DNA from: Steromphala cineraria
Taxonomy: Eukaryota > Mollusca > Gastropoda > Trochida > Trochidae
Length of the DNA stretch: 64,000 nt
Assembly (NCBI GenBank): GCA_916613615.1
Contig: OU744736.1
Span: 7,404,224-7,468,223, forward strand
Direction of reading: 5' to 3'
Shown here: positions 11,436 through 22,720 of the stretch, in pieces
Layout: each line of letters starts with the position of its first letter
Position numbering within the stretch: position 1 is the first letter of the stretch
The notes under the pieces: model-generated
Databases searched by the model: none
What the model saw: only the letters and a program-made list of their open reading frames with translations
Told to the model about the DNA's origin: nothing
Program-made: the position numbers and the translations under genes

Positions 11436-12640
11436 AGAAACAGTATTTACATCTCACAACAACCACCATTTTTTCGTTGTATTACAAATCAATATTTTTA
11501 CTATATTCTAATTGCATTATTTCTAAAATTAAAATAGAAAAAGGGTATGATTATAACAATAATCTAATCAAATGATTATCTTTATATCACATTTTGCAAA
11601 GCATATCGAATTTATGTGTATTGTTGTCGCACATCATTTATACGAGTTTTAGAATTCGGATATAGTTTGATAAAGAATTTACTATTTGGAAGACGTTCAC
11701 ATTTGGGTTATTGTAAATCATCATGTCGGATGTGATGAACGTGAGTAGTTTTTGCAGATCCGGTATCATTGTGCCCATTACATGTATATCAATCACAACT
11801 CTCCTCTTGTTACGCGGCTTAGCGGTATTACACAAGTTAGATATATCATGTATCTTATTTTTGAGTTATACACTTAGTGCATTATAAGTTGGCATTTTCG
11901 GAGCATATGCAGAATATGGTAAATTTGAATTTGCAAGTCATAGAGATCACTCCATACGTTTGGTTTTGTTTTGCCGGGTTTTTTTTTTTTTTTTTAATAG
12001 CAATGAACAGTATTAAGTTTTAGTTAATTAAATGAAGAGGTGTAACGAAAACGAAAATAAACGTTAACAGTTGAAGGACAATGTGGTAATCAAAAGCAGT
12101 TCTAACCAATTAACGTACCAAGTTCGGTTACGCTACACGAATTTAATATTTCATCGAACCTCAAAACAAAATAACCGCAAGCAGTTTTACGCTTGATACT
12201 TGGTAATTTCCTCTTTACGACTTCAGGCAATTGGGTCGAGAAGTTTTACTTTATGATGATGCTGTATTTGGCATAAGCTTTTATTACTGGGGAAAATGTG
12301 GGGAAACAAAAGCAGTTTCAAAAATATGTTTCTTTCCCTCAATTATAGTTTATTTCGATACTTGGGATCACAAGACATTGTTTGACTCCAAAACGTCACA
12401 CATGCATGAAATTAAATATTAATTTATCATTGGTTCCATATGATCGAGTAATACTGACCTCTGCGGAAACTATCAGATTCAGTACAGTGACATCATCAGG
12501 GTCCGGGTACATGAACAAATTGTGATTACATCGTTAACCGGACAAGGACTTAAAAAATCAAGAAATGTCTACTTGAGAAATTAAACAAAATGCAAAGAGA
12601 GAGGCGGTAATTGCGTATGACTCGTCATGTAACAAAAGCG
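11436..12640. other. AT-rich non-coding stretch
   Basis: Nothing recognisable apart from a T-homopolymer at about 11980-11995. The 63-codon frame at 12231-12422 follows an acceptor-like AG but resembles no known protein. Confidence 0.45.
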
Positions 12641-12647
12641 ATTAAAA

Positions 12648-13275
12648 AGGATCCTTGAATATTTTTTTAGTGGAATGACTTTAGTTGGGATGGGCAGTTT
12701 GTCTATATATGCTAATGATATATTATGTTGATTATCAACAAAATAAGTCAGGTTTTATATTTCATGTATATACCAAACATATGAATATCTATTATGAATG
12801 GACCATCTTTTTCAAAACATGTTTTTGTGTATTTTATTCGTTCAATTTAGTCAAATAACAGTGGATATTATTTAATCTAATTGGAAAGGAAAATGAATAA
12901 ACTTAAAGAGAACTTTAATGCGTCTGATTGGACATTTACAAAAGCGGCTACAGTGTTGCTATTAGTCATAGTAAAAAGAGGATCCTACAAGATTTTTAGT
13001 GGAATTAATTTCGTTGTGATAGGCGGTTTTTCCACATATGCCAATGATATATGTTGAGTACCAAATCATATGTCAGGTAGGCCTAACATATATATCAATT
13101 ATCCCAAACATATTTTTATAAAATTTATGAAGATGTTATGAATATCTACACCTAATATGATTTTTTAACGAGGTATAAAGCAATGTGCTAATGGACCAAT
13201 TTTTTCAAAAATGTTTTTATGTATTTTTTTTTATAGTTTAGTAACAACAGTGGGAATTATTTAATCTAATTGATA
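12648..13275. repeat. Diverged tandem duplication, two ~300-bp copies
   Basis: Copy 1 (about 12648-12880) and copy 2 (about 12978-13275) share an ordered set of blocks: GGATCCT, TTTTTAGTGGAAT, 'CATATGCCAATGATATAT', AATGGACCA, TTTTTCAAAA, GTTTTTATGTATTTT, ACAGTGG and ATTATTTAATCTAATTG. Copy 2 carries extra sequence in the middle. No coding potential or termini were identified. Confidence 0.55.
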
Positions 13276-13537
13276 AATGCAACCGTTTTATTCACTGCTG
13301 CGAAAACCTGCCATTCAATTCTATCCAAGCGTTCCAGAATTTTATACCCTTGATTTATTTTACCTATATAGATGTTTTATCATTTTGCCTTTCACCTTTT
13401 TAAAAATATTTAATATGTTCTACTTTGTGTTTTACTATCCCCAACTACAGTCTCTCGTGGGTGGCTCGATATGTTTAACCTGCTATTGTACTTTGATGTA
13501 TTTATATCCATGTTTTAAATGTATCGAGGTGAGACTC

Positions 13538-13547
13538 TAATAAAATA

Positions 13548-13578
<31 letters not shown>

Positions 13579-13579
13579 G
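13538..13579 (+). repeat. (TCTG)8 microsatellite after AATAAA-like sequence
   Basis: Eight TCTG units (13548-13579) directly follow CTCTAATAAAATA. An AATAAA followed by a short tandem repeat tail is typical of non-LTR retrotransposon or SINE 3' ends, so the AT-rich sequence to the left may be a retroelement remnant. No reverse transcriptase frame was found. Confidence 0.45.
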
Positions 13580-16058
13580 CAAATAGACGAGATGACGAGC
13601 CGGAACTGTGAGACTGCGAGACCTGCACCACGTGCACTCCTGAATGCATGTAGTCCGGTCGCGCTATTAATGTCGATTTAACTCCGTGGCTATCTGCGCG
13701 TAAACAACTTACACAATTGTGAAGGAATTTAAATGGGATAGGTTCCCTTTTTAAAGAGGACATTGTCTATCTTAACATGTGAATTGCATAATGAGGTTTT
13801 TCTATCGAAATCTTTAAAAGCAATTAACGTCTAAAAATATTATTAATCAGAAAGATAGTTTTAGGTAAAAAAAATCCAGAAATATCATCGACATTTGGCA
13901 ACATATTAATCCCAATTTGATAAAATATACCTACTTGAAAAGATACGATGTGAATACTGGCAAATATGCCGATAACAAGCAAGACTGTTTACCTTTATAC
14001 CTAATCTGGAAATAATAATTCTATTCTGACATTTTGACTTTTAAAACGACCACCAACCTGTCAACCTCACAGCTCTTAAACTCCAATAATCAAAAACGAC
14101 GAAGAGCTAATTTTAATTCATCGCATCTCTAGCTATAACAACAATATGTTGGTGTAGCAGGGGTATTACTATATGTGTTCTATATCAATGAGCACTGTGT
14201 ATTCATTATCATCTAAGATATGTTTAGCATATCTTCTATATATATAGGTTTAGCTGAATTATTAATTGTAAGTTGTCATGTGCAAGTATCATGTAAGACT
14301 GCATGTGATCTATCTTTTCTTGTTATTCTATTTTAATATGATCTCGTATTGGTAATGTATTTATCTCTTTTATTAAGAGGTTTGAACTAGTATTGTTTCA
14401 GGATGTACTGAATATATTGTATTGTTGACTTAGATTTATTATTTAATCACTGTGCGTGTCATATCTGGAGAATAAATCCAACATCTTTCAACAACACGCA
14501 TGCAGTTTGTCGTCATCAGACAAGTACCCCTGCAAAATTGATGTAATCAGATGTGTCCTCAGGGCGATAATAGCTGAATCCGCTGCGACAGGGAAATTTA
14601 CGTTACAATGCTTCAATAGAAATAAATTGTAGAATTATACGCAACAAATTAGAATTAATATATAAGGCATAATAAGATACGAAGATAAAACTATAAGAAA
14701 GTCAGTAGATAAAGTGTTTCTCTTGGCAGTTATAATATGATACCATTCTTCCGAACTCACGGGTATAAATGAAGTTACATTGATTCAAACATTAACTGTC
14801 TACTGTATGAAATACGTCAACTGTCAATATGAACTAGACAAACACAAAATCTATATATAAACGACCTTATTTCAAATTTGGTGAGTGGTTCCTGTTCTGG
14901 TCAATGTGAAGCAAAAAGAAGCGTTTGAAAATGAGTTTAACACAAAAACATTCCAAATGTACTCACAATTTGTATTTAATATTAAACCTTTCCGGTCACT
15001 AACACTCAATATAGTCAATGATTGTTAAAACACGAATGACATTCCAATAATCAGTCATTATAATAATTCTTATTGTAACTCAATTATTCAATGATTATTT
15101 CATATCAGGTCGCGTAGTTTCGGCAAAAAAATGTTATATTTTTTACATTTATGTGAAATATCAATACAACTTCGATCAAAATCGTAAATTGGCAACATGA
15201 ATTATATTGATAAATTAACTTAAACTATCTACAAAATTTATATTATTTCTTGTTCATGTCAATAGTGATACAGTAACACAGAGTATTTTACTAGTATCTA
15301 AGAAGTAATAATAGGTTATTCTATATAAAAAACAAAAAGAGAAAGAAAAAAGAGCTGGGTACCAGATGTTTGAAAGGGGTTTTTAATGCAACTTTTGCAA
15401 GGTTTTGAATTTTCGTAAATTTAAGCATTTTTGCATGGATAATTTATCAACAGAAATTAATTGGAAGCATCTCGAAATCTACAAAATGAAATTACAATCG
15501 ATTTATACTAAAATGTTATTCCTGAAATATAAAGTTTCGGAGCGTTTACAAGACGAGGGAGAACAATACTCAATTTAAAACTTTTCAAGATTTTTGTGTG
15601 TACTGAGAGATTTGTCTTTTGGTTTGACTTTTATGACATTACATGGCATATAAGAATAGGAATAATAAGAAGATCTACCTATTTTTTTTAAGTATATAGT
15701 TTTGAAGTTTGTGTTTTATTTCCAAACTAAAAAAATAACACACTTTTAGGTAATAATGTAAACTCTGCAGCATAACACCCAATCAATGTCAGTGTAAAGA
15801 GCTTCACAACATGAAACTCCACACACCGCAAACTAGTTATACGCACTTGATGCGCAAGGAGTATTTACCTAATAGGCTTCGCTTCTCACACAAATACAAC
15901 ACGCCAACACTGTTTGAGAGTTCAGGTCCCAAGCGGGAAATACGTCAATTGATATCTACACAGCCGCCGTATGTTTTTACTTCAGAAACAATATTCAATA
16001 ATCGTATGGCACAAATTAATCTTACAGTTTTATTGATTGTGTGACTCTTTACATCGTC
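13580..16058. other. Intergenic region upstream of EXO1
   Basis: No gene was recognised. The stretch 14801-14825 is identical over 25 bp to EXO1 coding bases 16230-16254. The EXO1 promoter presumably lies in the last few hundred bases, but no TATA box or other convincing element was seen. Confidence 0.5.
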
Positions 16059-18332
16059 ATGGGCATAACCGGATTACTGCCGTATCTAAAAAAGATACAC
16101 AACCCGGTGAACATTTCCAAGTTTGAGGGATGCACTGTTGCAATAGACGCTTACTGCTGGTTGCATAAAGGTGCATTCTCGTGTGCTGACAAGATCGCTC
16201 TTGGGGAGGAAACTGATCAGTATGTTTATTACTGTATGAAATACGTCAACTGTCTACTTGGTAAGAAACTAAGGCCTATTCTAGTTTTCGATGGTTGTCA
16301 TCTCCCTTCGAAAGGCGATGTTGAGAAATCCAGACGAGAGCGAAGAGAAGTCTATCGCAAGAAAGCTGCAGCATTTCTCCGTGAAGGAAAACGCACCGAG
16401 GCAAAGGAATGTTTACAAAGATGTGTTGATATCACTCCACAGATGGCGCTCAAACTCATCAACGCTTGTCGTGAGAAAGGCGTCGACTGTATTGTTGCCC
16501 CCTATGAAGCAGATGCCCAGTTAGCTTTCTTGAGTCAGTCTGGAATTGCTCAAGTCATCATCACCGAAGATTCAGATCTGCTGCCCTTTGGATGTGATAG
16601 AATAATTTTCAAAATGGATTTCTTTGGTAATGGAACCCTCGTTGAAAAGTCTCGTCTGAATGAAGTGCTTCAAATAAAGAGTGATTGTTACACATTTGAC
16701 AAGTTCCGACACATGTGCATTCTCTCTGGATGTGATTATGTGCCCTCGCTCCCAGGTATTGGACTAGCAAAAGCAAATAAGGTAGTCAAACTAGCCAGAC
16801 AACCAGATTTGAAAATTGTACTAAAAAAAATTCCATCATATCTGAAGATGAAGTTAGTGGTAACAGATGAGTACATTGAGAATTTTCTGCAGGCAGAAAA
16901 TACATTTCTCCATCAACTGATTTATAATCCTCTGGCTCGAAAACTTGTCCCCCTGGTGGCCTACCCTCCTGACCTTGACCCCTCAACTCTTCATTATGCA
17001 GGACCTGCTCTTCCTGCCGAACAGGCTTATCAGATCGCCCTTGGCAACCTGAATGTATCCAGCAAGGAGAGAATGGGAAACTACAATCCTGATAAACCTC
17101 AACCAAACAATGGCCAGAAGAAAGGACAATTCAAAAATCATATAAGCATTTGGGACAGGAATTTTCGAGTCCAGTCCAAACTGTCTCTAAAGGAAAATGT
17201 TTGTGAAAATGTCAGTCTGTTTGGGAAAGAAAAAACAGTAACTGCATCATTTCTGAAAAAGCGAAGTCCTGTAAAGAGAAAGAGGGAAGAGAATGTGGAG
17301 GAACTGAAAACTGACTCTGAGTTCGTCTCTCTGTATGACGATGTCAAACCAAGGAAGAAACAGTGTCTGGAAGGAGTAGGCAGTGTCATTGAGGAGTTGG
17401 ATCATGATTCTGAAGAAGAAACAAAACCAATTACGTTAGAAATCTCAAGAGAAAGTCCAACAAAGGCTTGTCATAAATCTCCCCAAAAGAACAGAGGAAT
17501 GTCAGTGACTGCCGCTGACGTGTGGGAGGTGACAACAATAAATCACGCCCCAGTTGATAAGAAAGTTACTCCCGTCAAACACAACAAGTTTGCCGTGTCG
17601 TCTCTCTCTACCAGAGTGAAATTCAATCTCAATGCTTCCAAGAGTGAAGTGCGAAGCAGGTATTTTGCCAGTAGTGAACAGGTCACACGCTCTGAAGAGA
17701 AGTGTACAAACGTGGAAGTTGAGAGCTCTTCTGTGATGACATCTCCATCACAAACCATAAAATCTCCTCCATGCCAAACACTGAATCGGAGTCCAACACT
17801 AAGCAAGACAATCAGCAGCACTACAAAAAAGAATGTCAGAAAAACTGCTTCCAAATCAGCTGGAGGGTCTGTGTTCAACTGGTCGAAATTTGCCTCCTCA
17901 ACAAAAACAATTTCTACAAGTAAGAATACCAATGAGAAGGAATCACAAAGTATTTTCTCATTTTCCCAGACAGTGAAAACAGAATCCATTGAGGAAAATG
18001 TTAGTGATGAAAAGAACCCAAACACTGTGGTTGAAACTGGAAACACCTGCAGTCCTGAGACAGCAGGGGAGGTGAAAAGAATGTCTGCAGAGGGAGGTGA
18101 ACGGAACAGCATTGATCTGACACTGAGTCCCGATAATTCTCTAGATTCTCCTGTTACTCCCCTTGTTATCCCCCCTGCCCCCAAATCAAACACATCACCT
18201 CCAAGGTTGTCTCTAACTCCTTGTCGAGTCTCTGGGCTTTCACGCTCCATCAAGAAATCTCAGGTTGTTGATAAGAATGGCACTCAGAAAAGCATCAAGG
18301 ATATGTTTAGCAGATTTCAATATAAGAGATAG
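16059..18332 (+). CDS. EXO1: Exonuclease 1 (5'-3' exonuclease / flap endonuclease of the XPG/Rad2 family), single exon
   Basis: Exonuclease 1 degrades DNA 5' to 3' in mismatch repair, double-strand-break resection and flap processing, in the nucleus. The ATG at 16059 starts MGITGLLPYL, the family N-terminus; an in-frame GTG 18 bases upstream is not needed, and the context GTCATGG is good. The XPG-N domain covers about residues 1-99 and XPG-I about 138-230. Metal-binding acidic residues are in place: D30, D78, E150, D152, D171, D173 and D226 (GCDY); so are K85, R92 and R96. A helix-hairpin region (PGIGLAKANKV) follows. The disordered Ser/Thr-rich tail has a basic stretch (KKRSPVKRKRE, 400-410), a likely MLH1-binding MIP box RSRYF (532-536) and a C-terminal PIP-like QKSIKDMF (743-750). 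At 757 residues it is somewhat shorter than the ~846-residue human protein. There are no introns, unlike its neighbours. Confidence 0.96.
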   Translation: MGITGLLPYLKKIHNPVNISKFEGCTVAIDAYCWLHKGAFSCADKIALGEETDQYVYYCMKYVNCLLGKKLRPILVFDGCHLPSKGDVEKSRRERREVYRKKAAAFLREGKRTEAKECLQRCVDITPQMALKLINACREKGVDCIVAPYEADAQLAFLSQSGIAQVIITEDSDLLPFGCDRIIFKMDFFGNGTLVEKSRLNEVLQIKSDCYTFDKFRHMCILSGCDYVPSLPGIGLAKANKVVKLARQPDLKIVLKKIPSYLKMKLVVTDEYIENFLQAENTFLHQLIYNPLARKLVPLVAYPPDLDPSTLHYAGPALPAEQAYQIALGNLNVSSKERMGNYNPDKPQPNNGQKKGQFKNHISIWDRNFRVQSKLSLKENVCENVSLFGKEKTVTASFLKKRSPVKRKREENVEELKTDSEFVSLYDDVKPRKKQCLEGVGSVIEELDHDSEEETKPITLEISRESPTKACHKSPQKNRGMSVTAADVWEVTTINHAPVDKKVTPVKHNKFAVSSLSTRVKFNLNASKSEVRSRYFASSEQVTRSEEKCTNVEVESSSVMTSPSQTIKSPPCQTLNRSPTLSKTISSTTKKNVRKTASKSAGGSVFNWSKFASSTKTISTSKNTNEKESQSIFSFSQTVKTESIEENVSDEKNPNTVVETGNTCSPETAGEVKRMSAEGGERNSIDLTLSPDNSLDSPVTPLVIPPAPKSNTSPPRLSLTPCRVSGLSRSIKKSQVVDKNGTQKSIKDMFSRFQYKR

Positions 18333-18675
18333 TTTTGTGATTCAATTTGTATAAAGGGGCCTCTTTTATGGTTTTATTTAATATCATCAATTACACACAT
18401 GACATCATTTTATTGAAAGTTATATTTCAAATTAGACCTTCATGGAAAACTGCTTTCTTTTGCTGTTGTGAATTCTTAATAGTTGATACACATTAACCAT
18501 TTTAAGTTTGAACAATATGATTGTTGTAATCTAAGGCAATGTCATTTAGAGATTTATGGACCATTTTTTAGGCTTGTGTGTGTATTAGTTTAATATTTTA
18601 AGACAAAATACCTTTTTAAGAAACATAATAACCAAAAAATAAATATATGTATGTGCCATATGTACTCATAATAAA
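18333..18675 (+). terminator. EXO1: EXO1 3' UTR with two polyadenylation signals
   Basis: AT-rich sequence follows the stop codon, with AATAAA at 18638-18643 and again at 18670-18675. Either could end the transcript, giving a 3' UTR of about 320-360 bases. Confidence 0.55.
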
Positions 18676-18680
18676 CCTTA

Positions 18681-19369
18681 AAACTGAAATGATCTTGATT
18701 TTTATATTCTAAGCAGGTTTTTAGATAATGACCTTGACAGCTAATGATGATTGTTTGATATCATAAATAGTCAACCGACTCTGAAACATGTAGCAATATC
18801 ATTCTGGTATGTTTGTGGATAATCAAATGTGATGTGGGCACATTTCCCCTTCTCTTATGTTTTTTCTAAAATTTGATTGGTCCTATCCCTGCATCCGTAA
18901 GTCATTTAATTGATCCACATGATGTTACCGCAATCTTACCACTTCTAGAAGAGGTTTTCTAATGAGGCCCGTTATAAAGAGCCAGATATGTATATGGCAT
19001 GGTGAAACATCAAGCACCTGTCTCTTAGATGTAATCTGTAGATAACTCTGTATCCACAAAGCTGTAATTTGTAAGAAGGTAACATTATTAAAGTCATTGT
19101 CACAAGCCAAGGAAAATATCCATGTCCTGCTGCATTTCAAGAAAATCATTATTTACATCAATCTTTTGCTGACATTTGCAATAATGTTTTTGTACCAGTT
19201 TTATAGTTTGACACTGGCAATTCCTTGATTAATTGGCTGCTTAACCAGCAAGCTGATCAAGTGCACCCAACTTAGGTGGCATCAGAAGTGTGATATATTG
19301 AGAATCTCATAATTGTATTGCTGAAACTTATACAAACATATTTCTTATTGACTACCATCTTTTAACCAT
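18681..19369. other. Intergenic stretch between EXO1 and the 19.4-kb MITE
   Basis: Nothing recognisable; only short open frames without family resemblance. Confidence 0.5.
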
Positions 19370-19616
19370 CTTCCTACACAAAGCCGAAAAGGCAAGTTTC
19401 GGAAATGTCAGTTTTATGCCTTGCTGCAGACTCGAGTTTTCTGTGCTTGCTCTCTATCTTACCATGAGAGAAAGCAATAGTCCAATCAGAAAGTAACTGG
19501 AGGTTGCTAACAATCGCTTGTAGGGGTGCTGATATCAGCACAGAAAATTCAAGAGTCTACAGCAAGGCATTAAACTGACAGTTTGGAAACTGGCGTTTTA
19601 GGCTTTGTGTAGGAAG
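19370..19616. mobile_element. MITE with ~75-bp inverted repeats
   Basis: The left arm (19370-19446) begins CTTCCTACACAAAGCC and ends TTTTCTGTGC. The right arm (19538-19616) begins GCACAGAAAA and ends GGCTTTGTGTAGGAAG. They pair along almost their whole length, leaving a ~90-bp centre. It is non-coding; superfamily not determined. Confidence 0.75.
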
Positions 19617-19952
19617 AGGCCTTGTAACTGTTAAACAGCCTCCTGAAAGAGTTAAAGACATTTCAAGTGGTCAACATCACCACTATTTTACAAAGACGTT
19701 GATAATGGTGTTTGAAATCAATTATTTGGGGTAGGGAAGTGTACAAGATCTGCACATTGTTGCATATGTCAGGATATTGATGTGAATAATTCCCTTGCCG
19801 TACGAGTCGGAAGGAAATTAAGATATATAAAGACCTCAAAGAACAATTGAGTGACGTCACTAAAGGTTTATAACTCAGGATATTGATGCAAGTATTGGAC
19901 AAATTGCAAATCTGGTCCAACGAGTTTCATTAAGCATTGTTTTACAATTTTT

Positions 19953-21181
19953 ATGCCCCCGAATCGGAGATTCCGGGGGTATATTGTTTTTCACCTGTCC
20001 GTCTGTCTGTCCGTTTGTCCACAAAAACTTTAACCTTGGTCATAACTTTTGATTAGTCAGAGTTAGGTCTTTGATACTTGACATATGGATCCCTTGTGAT
20101 GAGACCTTTCAGATGACACCATGACATTTGACCTTGTGACCTTGACCTTGACACAGCAAGCCTTTTCTGAAAACATTAACCTTGGCTATAGTTTCTATAC
20201 TGTCAGTGCTAGGTCTTTGATACTTGACATGTGTATCCCTTGTGATGAGACCTTTCAGATGACACCATGATATTTGACCTTTTCCGTCCGTCCGTCTGTC
20301 CGTTTGTCCACAAAAACTTTAACCTTGGTCATAACTTTTGATTGGTCAGAGTTAGGTCTTTGATACTTGACATATGGATCCCTTGTGATGAGACCTTTCA
20401 GATGACACCATGACATTTGACCTTGTGACCTTGACCTTGACACAGCAAGCCTTTTCTGAAAACATTAACCTTGGCTATAGTTTCTATACTGTCAGTGCTA
20501 GGTCTTTGATACTTGACATGTGTATCCCTTGTGATGAGACCTTTCAGATGACACCATGATATTTGACCTTTTCCGTCCGTCCGTCTGTCCGTTTGTCCAC
20601 AAAAACTTTAACCTTGGTCATAACTTTTGATTGGTCAGAGCTAGCTCTTTGATACTTGACATATGGATCCCTTGTGATGAGACCTTTCAGATGACACCAT
20701 GACATTTGACCTTGTGACCTTGACCTTGACACAGCGAGCATTTGAAACTTTAATCTTGGTCATAACTTTTGATTGGTCAGAGCTAGCTCTTTGATACTTG
20801 ACATATGGATCCCTTGTGATGAGACCTTTCAGATGACACCATGACATTTGACCTTGACCTTGACACAGCGAGCCTTTTCCGAAAACTTTAACCTTGGCTA
20901 TAGTTTCTATACTGTCAGTGCTAGGTCTTTGATACTTGACATGTGTATCCCTTGTGATGAGACCTTTCAGATGACACCATGATATTATACCTTTTCCGTC
21001 CGTCCGTCTGTCTGTTTGTCCACAAAAACTTTAACCTTGGTCATAACTTTTGATTGGTCAGAGCTAGCTCTTTGATACTTGACATATGGATCTCTTGTGA
21101 TGAGACCTTGCAGATGACACCATGACATTTGACCTTGTGACCTTGACCTTGACACAGCGAGCAGGATGCATCCGGGGGCAT
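19953..21181 (-). mobile_element. Pearl/HINE-like element with a 289-bp tandem core
   Basis: The outer ends ATGCCCCCG (19953) and CGGGGGCAT (ending 21181) are inverted. The left end also folds by itself (GCCCCCGAATC ... GATTCCGGGGGT) and is followed by a GTCTGTCCGT microsatellite. The core repeats at exactly 289 bp (unit starts 20021, 20310, 20599), each unit being two related half-units with TTAACCTTGG and TGACCTTGACCTTGACACAG. Later units are partly deleted. The copies are nearly identical, so the array is young or homogenised. Minus-strand open frames here are artefacts of the repeat. Confidence 0.8.
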
Positions 21182-21574
21182 TCGTGTTTCACAAACACAT
21201 CTTGTTTCATTTTGTTGCTTAAACAGAATTCTTAGTAATGTTAACATGAATTGCAAAAGGCCAAAATTATAAATATCCAAAAACATTTAATGCAAAAGGC
21301 TTCACTTCAATAAGCCAGGTCTTACAGTTTTAACTTTGTTTTGGAAACGTATAAGTTCTGTTTTAACGGAAACGTCCGAAATAAAAATCCCAAAGAAGAC
21401 CCCCAAAACACATCTACACATGCTGATTGATTCATGTACCATATTCATAGTGTTTTTAGTTCTGCTCCAATAAGAAGCAGATTGTTTGGTCACTCACTAC
21501 TAATACATACTTATAAGTGGTATGAGGACTTCAATCAGGACCTATTTTCAGGAACTGAGTATGAGTCAGAAACA

Positions 21575-22200
21575 GTTTATATTTTTTCGACCTGTGCATC
21601 CATCGGTCCATCCTTAATCCAAAGCAGAACTCCAAAACTATAAGACGTAGCTTAATGAGACTTGGTATGTGCATTAGTCATGATGTGTAGATTTACCTTT
21701 TGGAATTTTAATCTAATTAGAATTACTATTTTTGGCAGTTTCCATGGAAACATGACTTAGAATTTTGTTTCCAGAGCAGAACTCTTGAACTCAGAAACTT
21801 GGTATGTGCAATAGTCATCATGTAGATTTGCCTTTTGGGATTTTCATCTTCCTTGGATTTGCAATTTTATATATATTCCTGGGAGTTTCCTTGGAAACGT
21901 GACTTAGAATTGTATTTCAGTAGCAGACCTCAAAAACTCTACGCTCAATGTTACTTGGTATGTGCATAAGTCATCATAATAATGTAGATGTGTCTTTCAA
22001 CTTCTTGGGATTGGTATATCAGTTTTTTTCCATGGAAACATGACTAAAGATTTCGTGTCCAGAACAGAACTCAAAAACTGGAAGACCTACATCAATGACT
22101 TGATATTGGAATCAATCAACATTTGAAGTGCCTTTTTGAACCTCTCCTCTTCCTAGTTTCTTTTTGGCAAATTTTAAAATCTGATTTACTTGGGACCGAT
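21575..22200. repeat. Diverged tandem repeat, ~150-bp unit, probable old HINE core
   Basis: Three to four units share CAGAACTC(C)AAAAACT, ACTTGGTATGTGCA(T/A)TAGTCATCA, TGTAGAT, CTTTTGG(G/A)ATTTT and TTTCCATGGAAAC. A degenerate CCATCGGTCCATCC tract sits at the left (about 21596-21613), as expected for a minus-oriented pearl/HINE element. No terminal hairpin is preserved. Confidence 0.5.
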
Positions 22201-22720
22201 TGAATGTCATCTCCTGATGACTCATGTTTGTATAGTTGTTTGTACAGCAGGTAAAGGATAAAACAATCTCACATTAACCCCCTCTCTTATGTTTGGTGAT
22301 GCAAGTCTCTAGAGAGTTAAATGTAAACATGCTTCAATGTCTTTTCATCTTGAACCACAAAACGTGAAATTTGAAACACTGCGCCTATTGTTGCTGTCTG
22401 CATGTGTTGAAGACAGATTAATTACCCTCTTCTTTCCCGAACATCAACTGATACTAATCAAATGACTCATTTAGTGATGGAGTCAACATTGTCTGAATCT
22501 TTTTGATCTTGTAGAAGTAAATAACAATAACACATTTTACAGGACATTTTGACATTTTAATGTTCATCATGACACGCACGTGTTATCAAATGTCATTAAA
22601 TTTTGTTCATACAATTTGCAGTTACAACTGAGAAATGTTGTAATTAGTGTTCAGACATTTGAAATCAATCCATGTCAATACAACAAAGCAGATTTATAAA
22701 CATTTTTAAAAATGCAAGAT
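22201..22720 (-). terminator. NAT10: 3' UTR / downstream region of NAT10
   Basis: This is the sequence after the NAT10 stop (22723-22721, minus strand). No AATAAA was found close by; an ATTAAA variant at 22561-22556 is the nearest candidate polyadenylation signal. EXO1 and NAT10 converge here, separated by the repeats at 19.4-22.2 kb. Confidence 0.35.

Noticed and set aside
12231..12422. 63-codon frame after an AG
   Set aside because: No recognisable motif or partner exon; consistent with chance in AT-rich DNA.
16041..16058. Upstream GTG start adding six residues to EXO1
   Set aside because: The family starts at MGI; the ATG at 16059 gives exactly that, with catalytic D30 and D78 at the usual positions.
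17543..18253. 236-codon antisense frame over EXO1
   Set aside because: A shadow of the Ser/Thr-rich EXO1 tail. The plus frame is continuous with the catalytic domain.
20255..21286. Several similar 62-81 codon minus-strand frames
   Set aside because: They repeat with the 289-bp core of the HINE-like element and share no coding signature.
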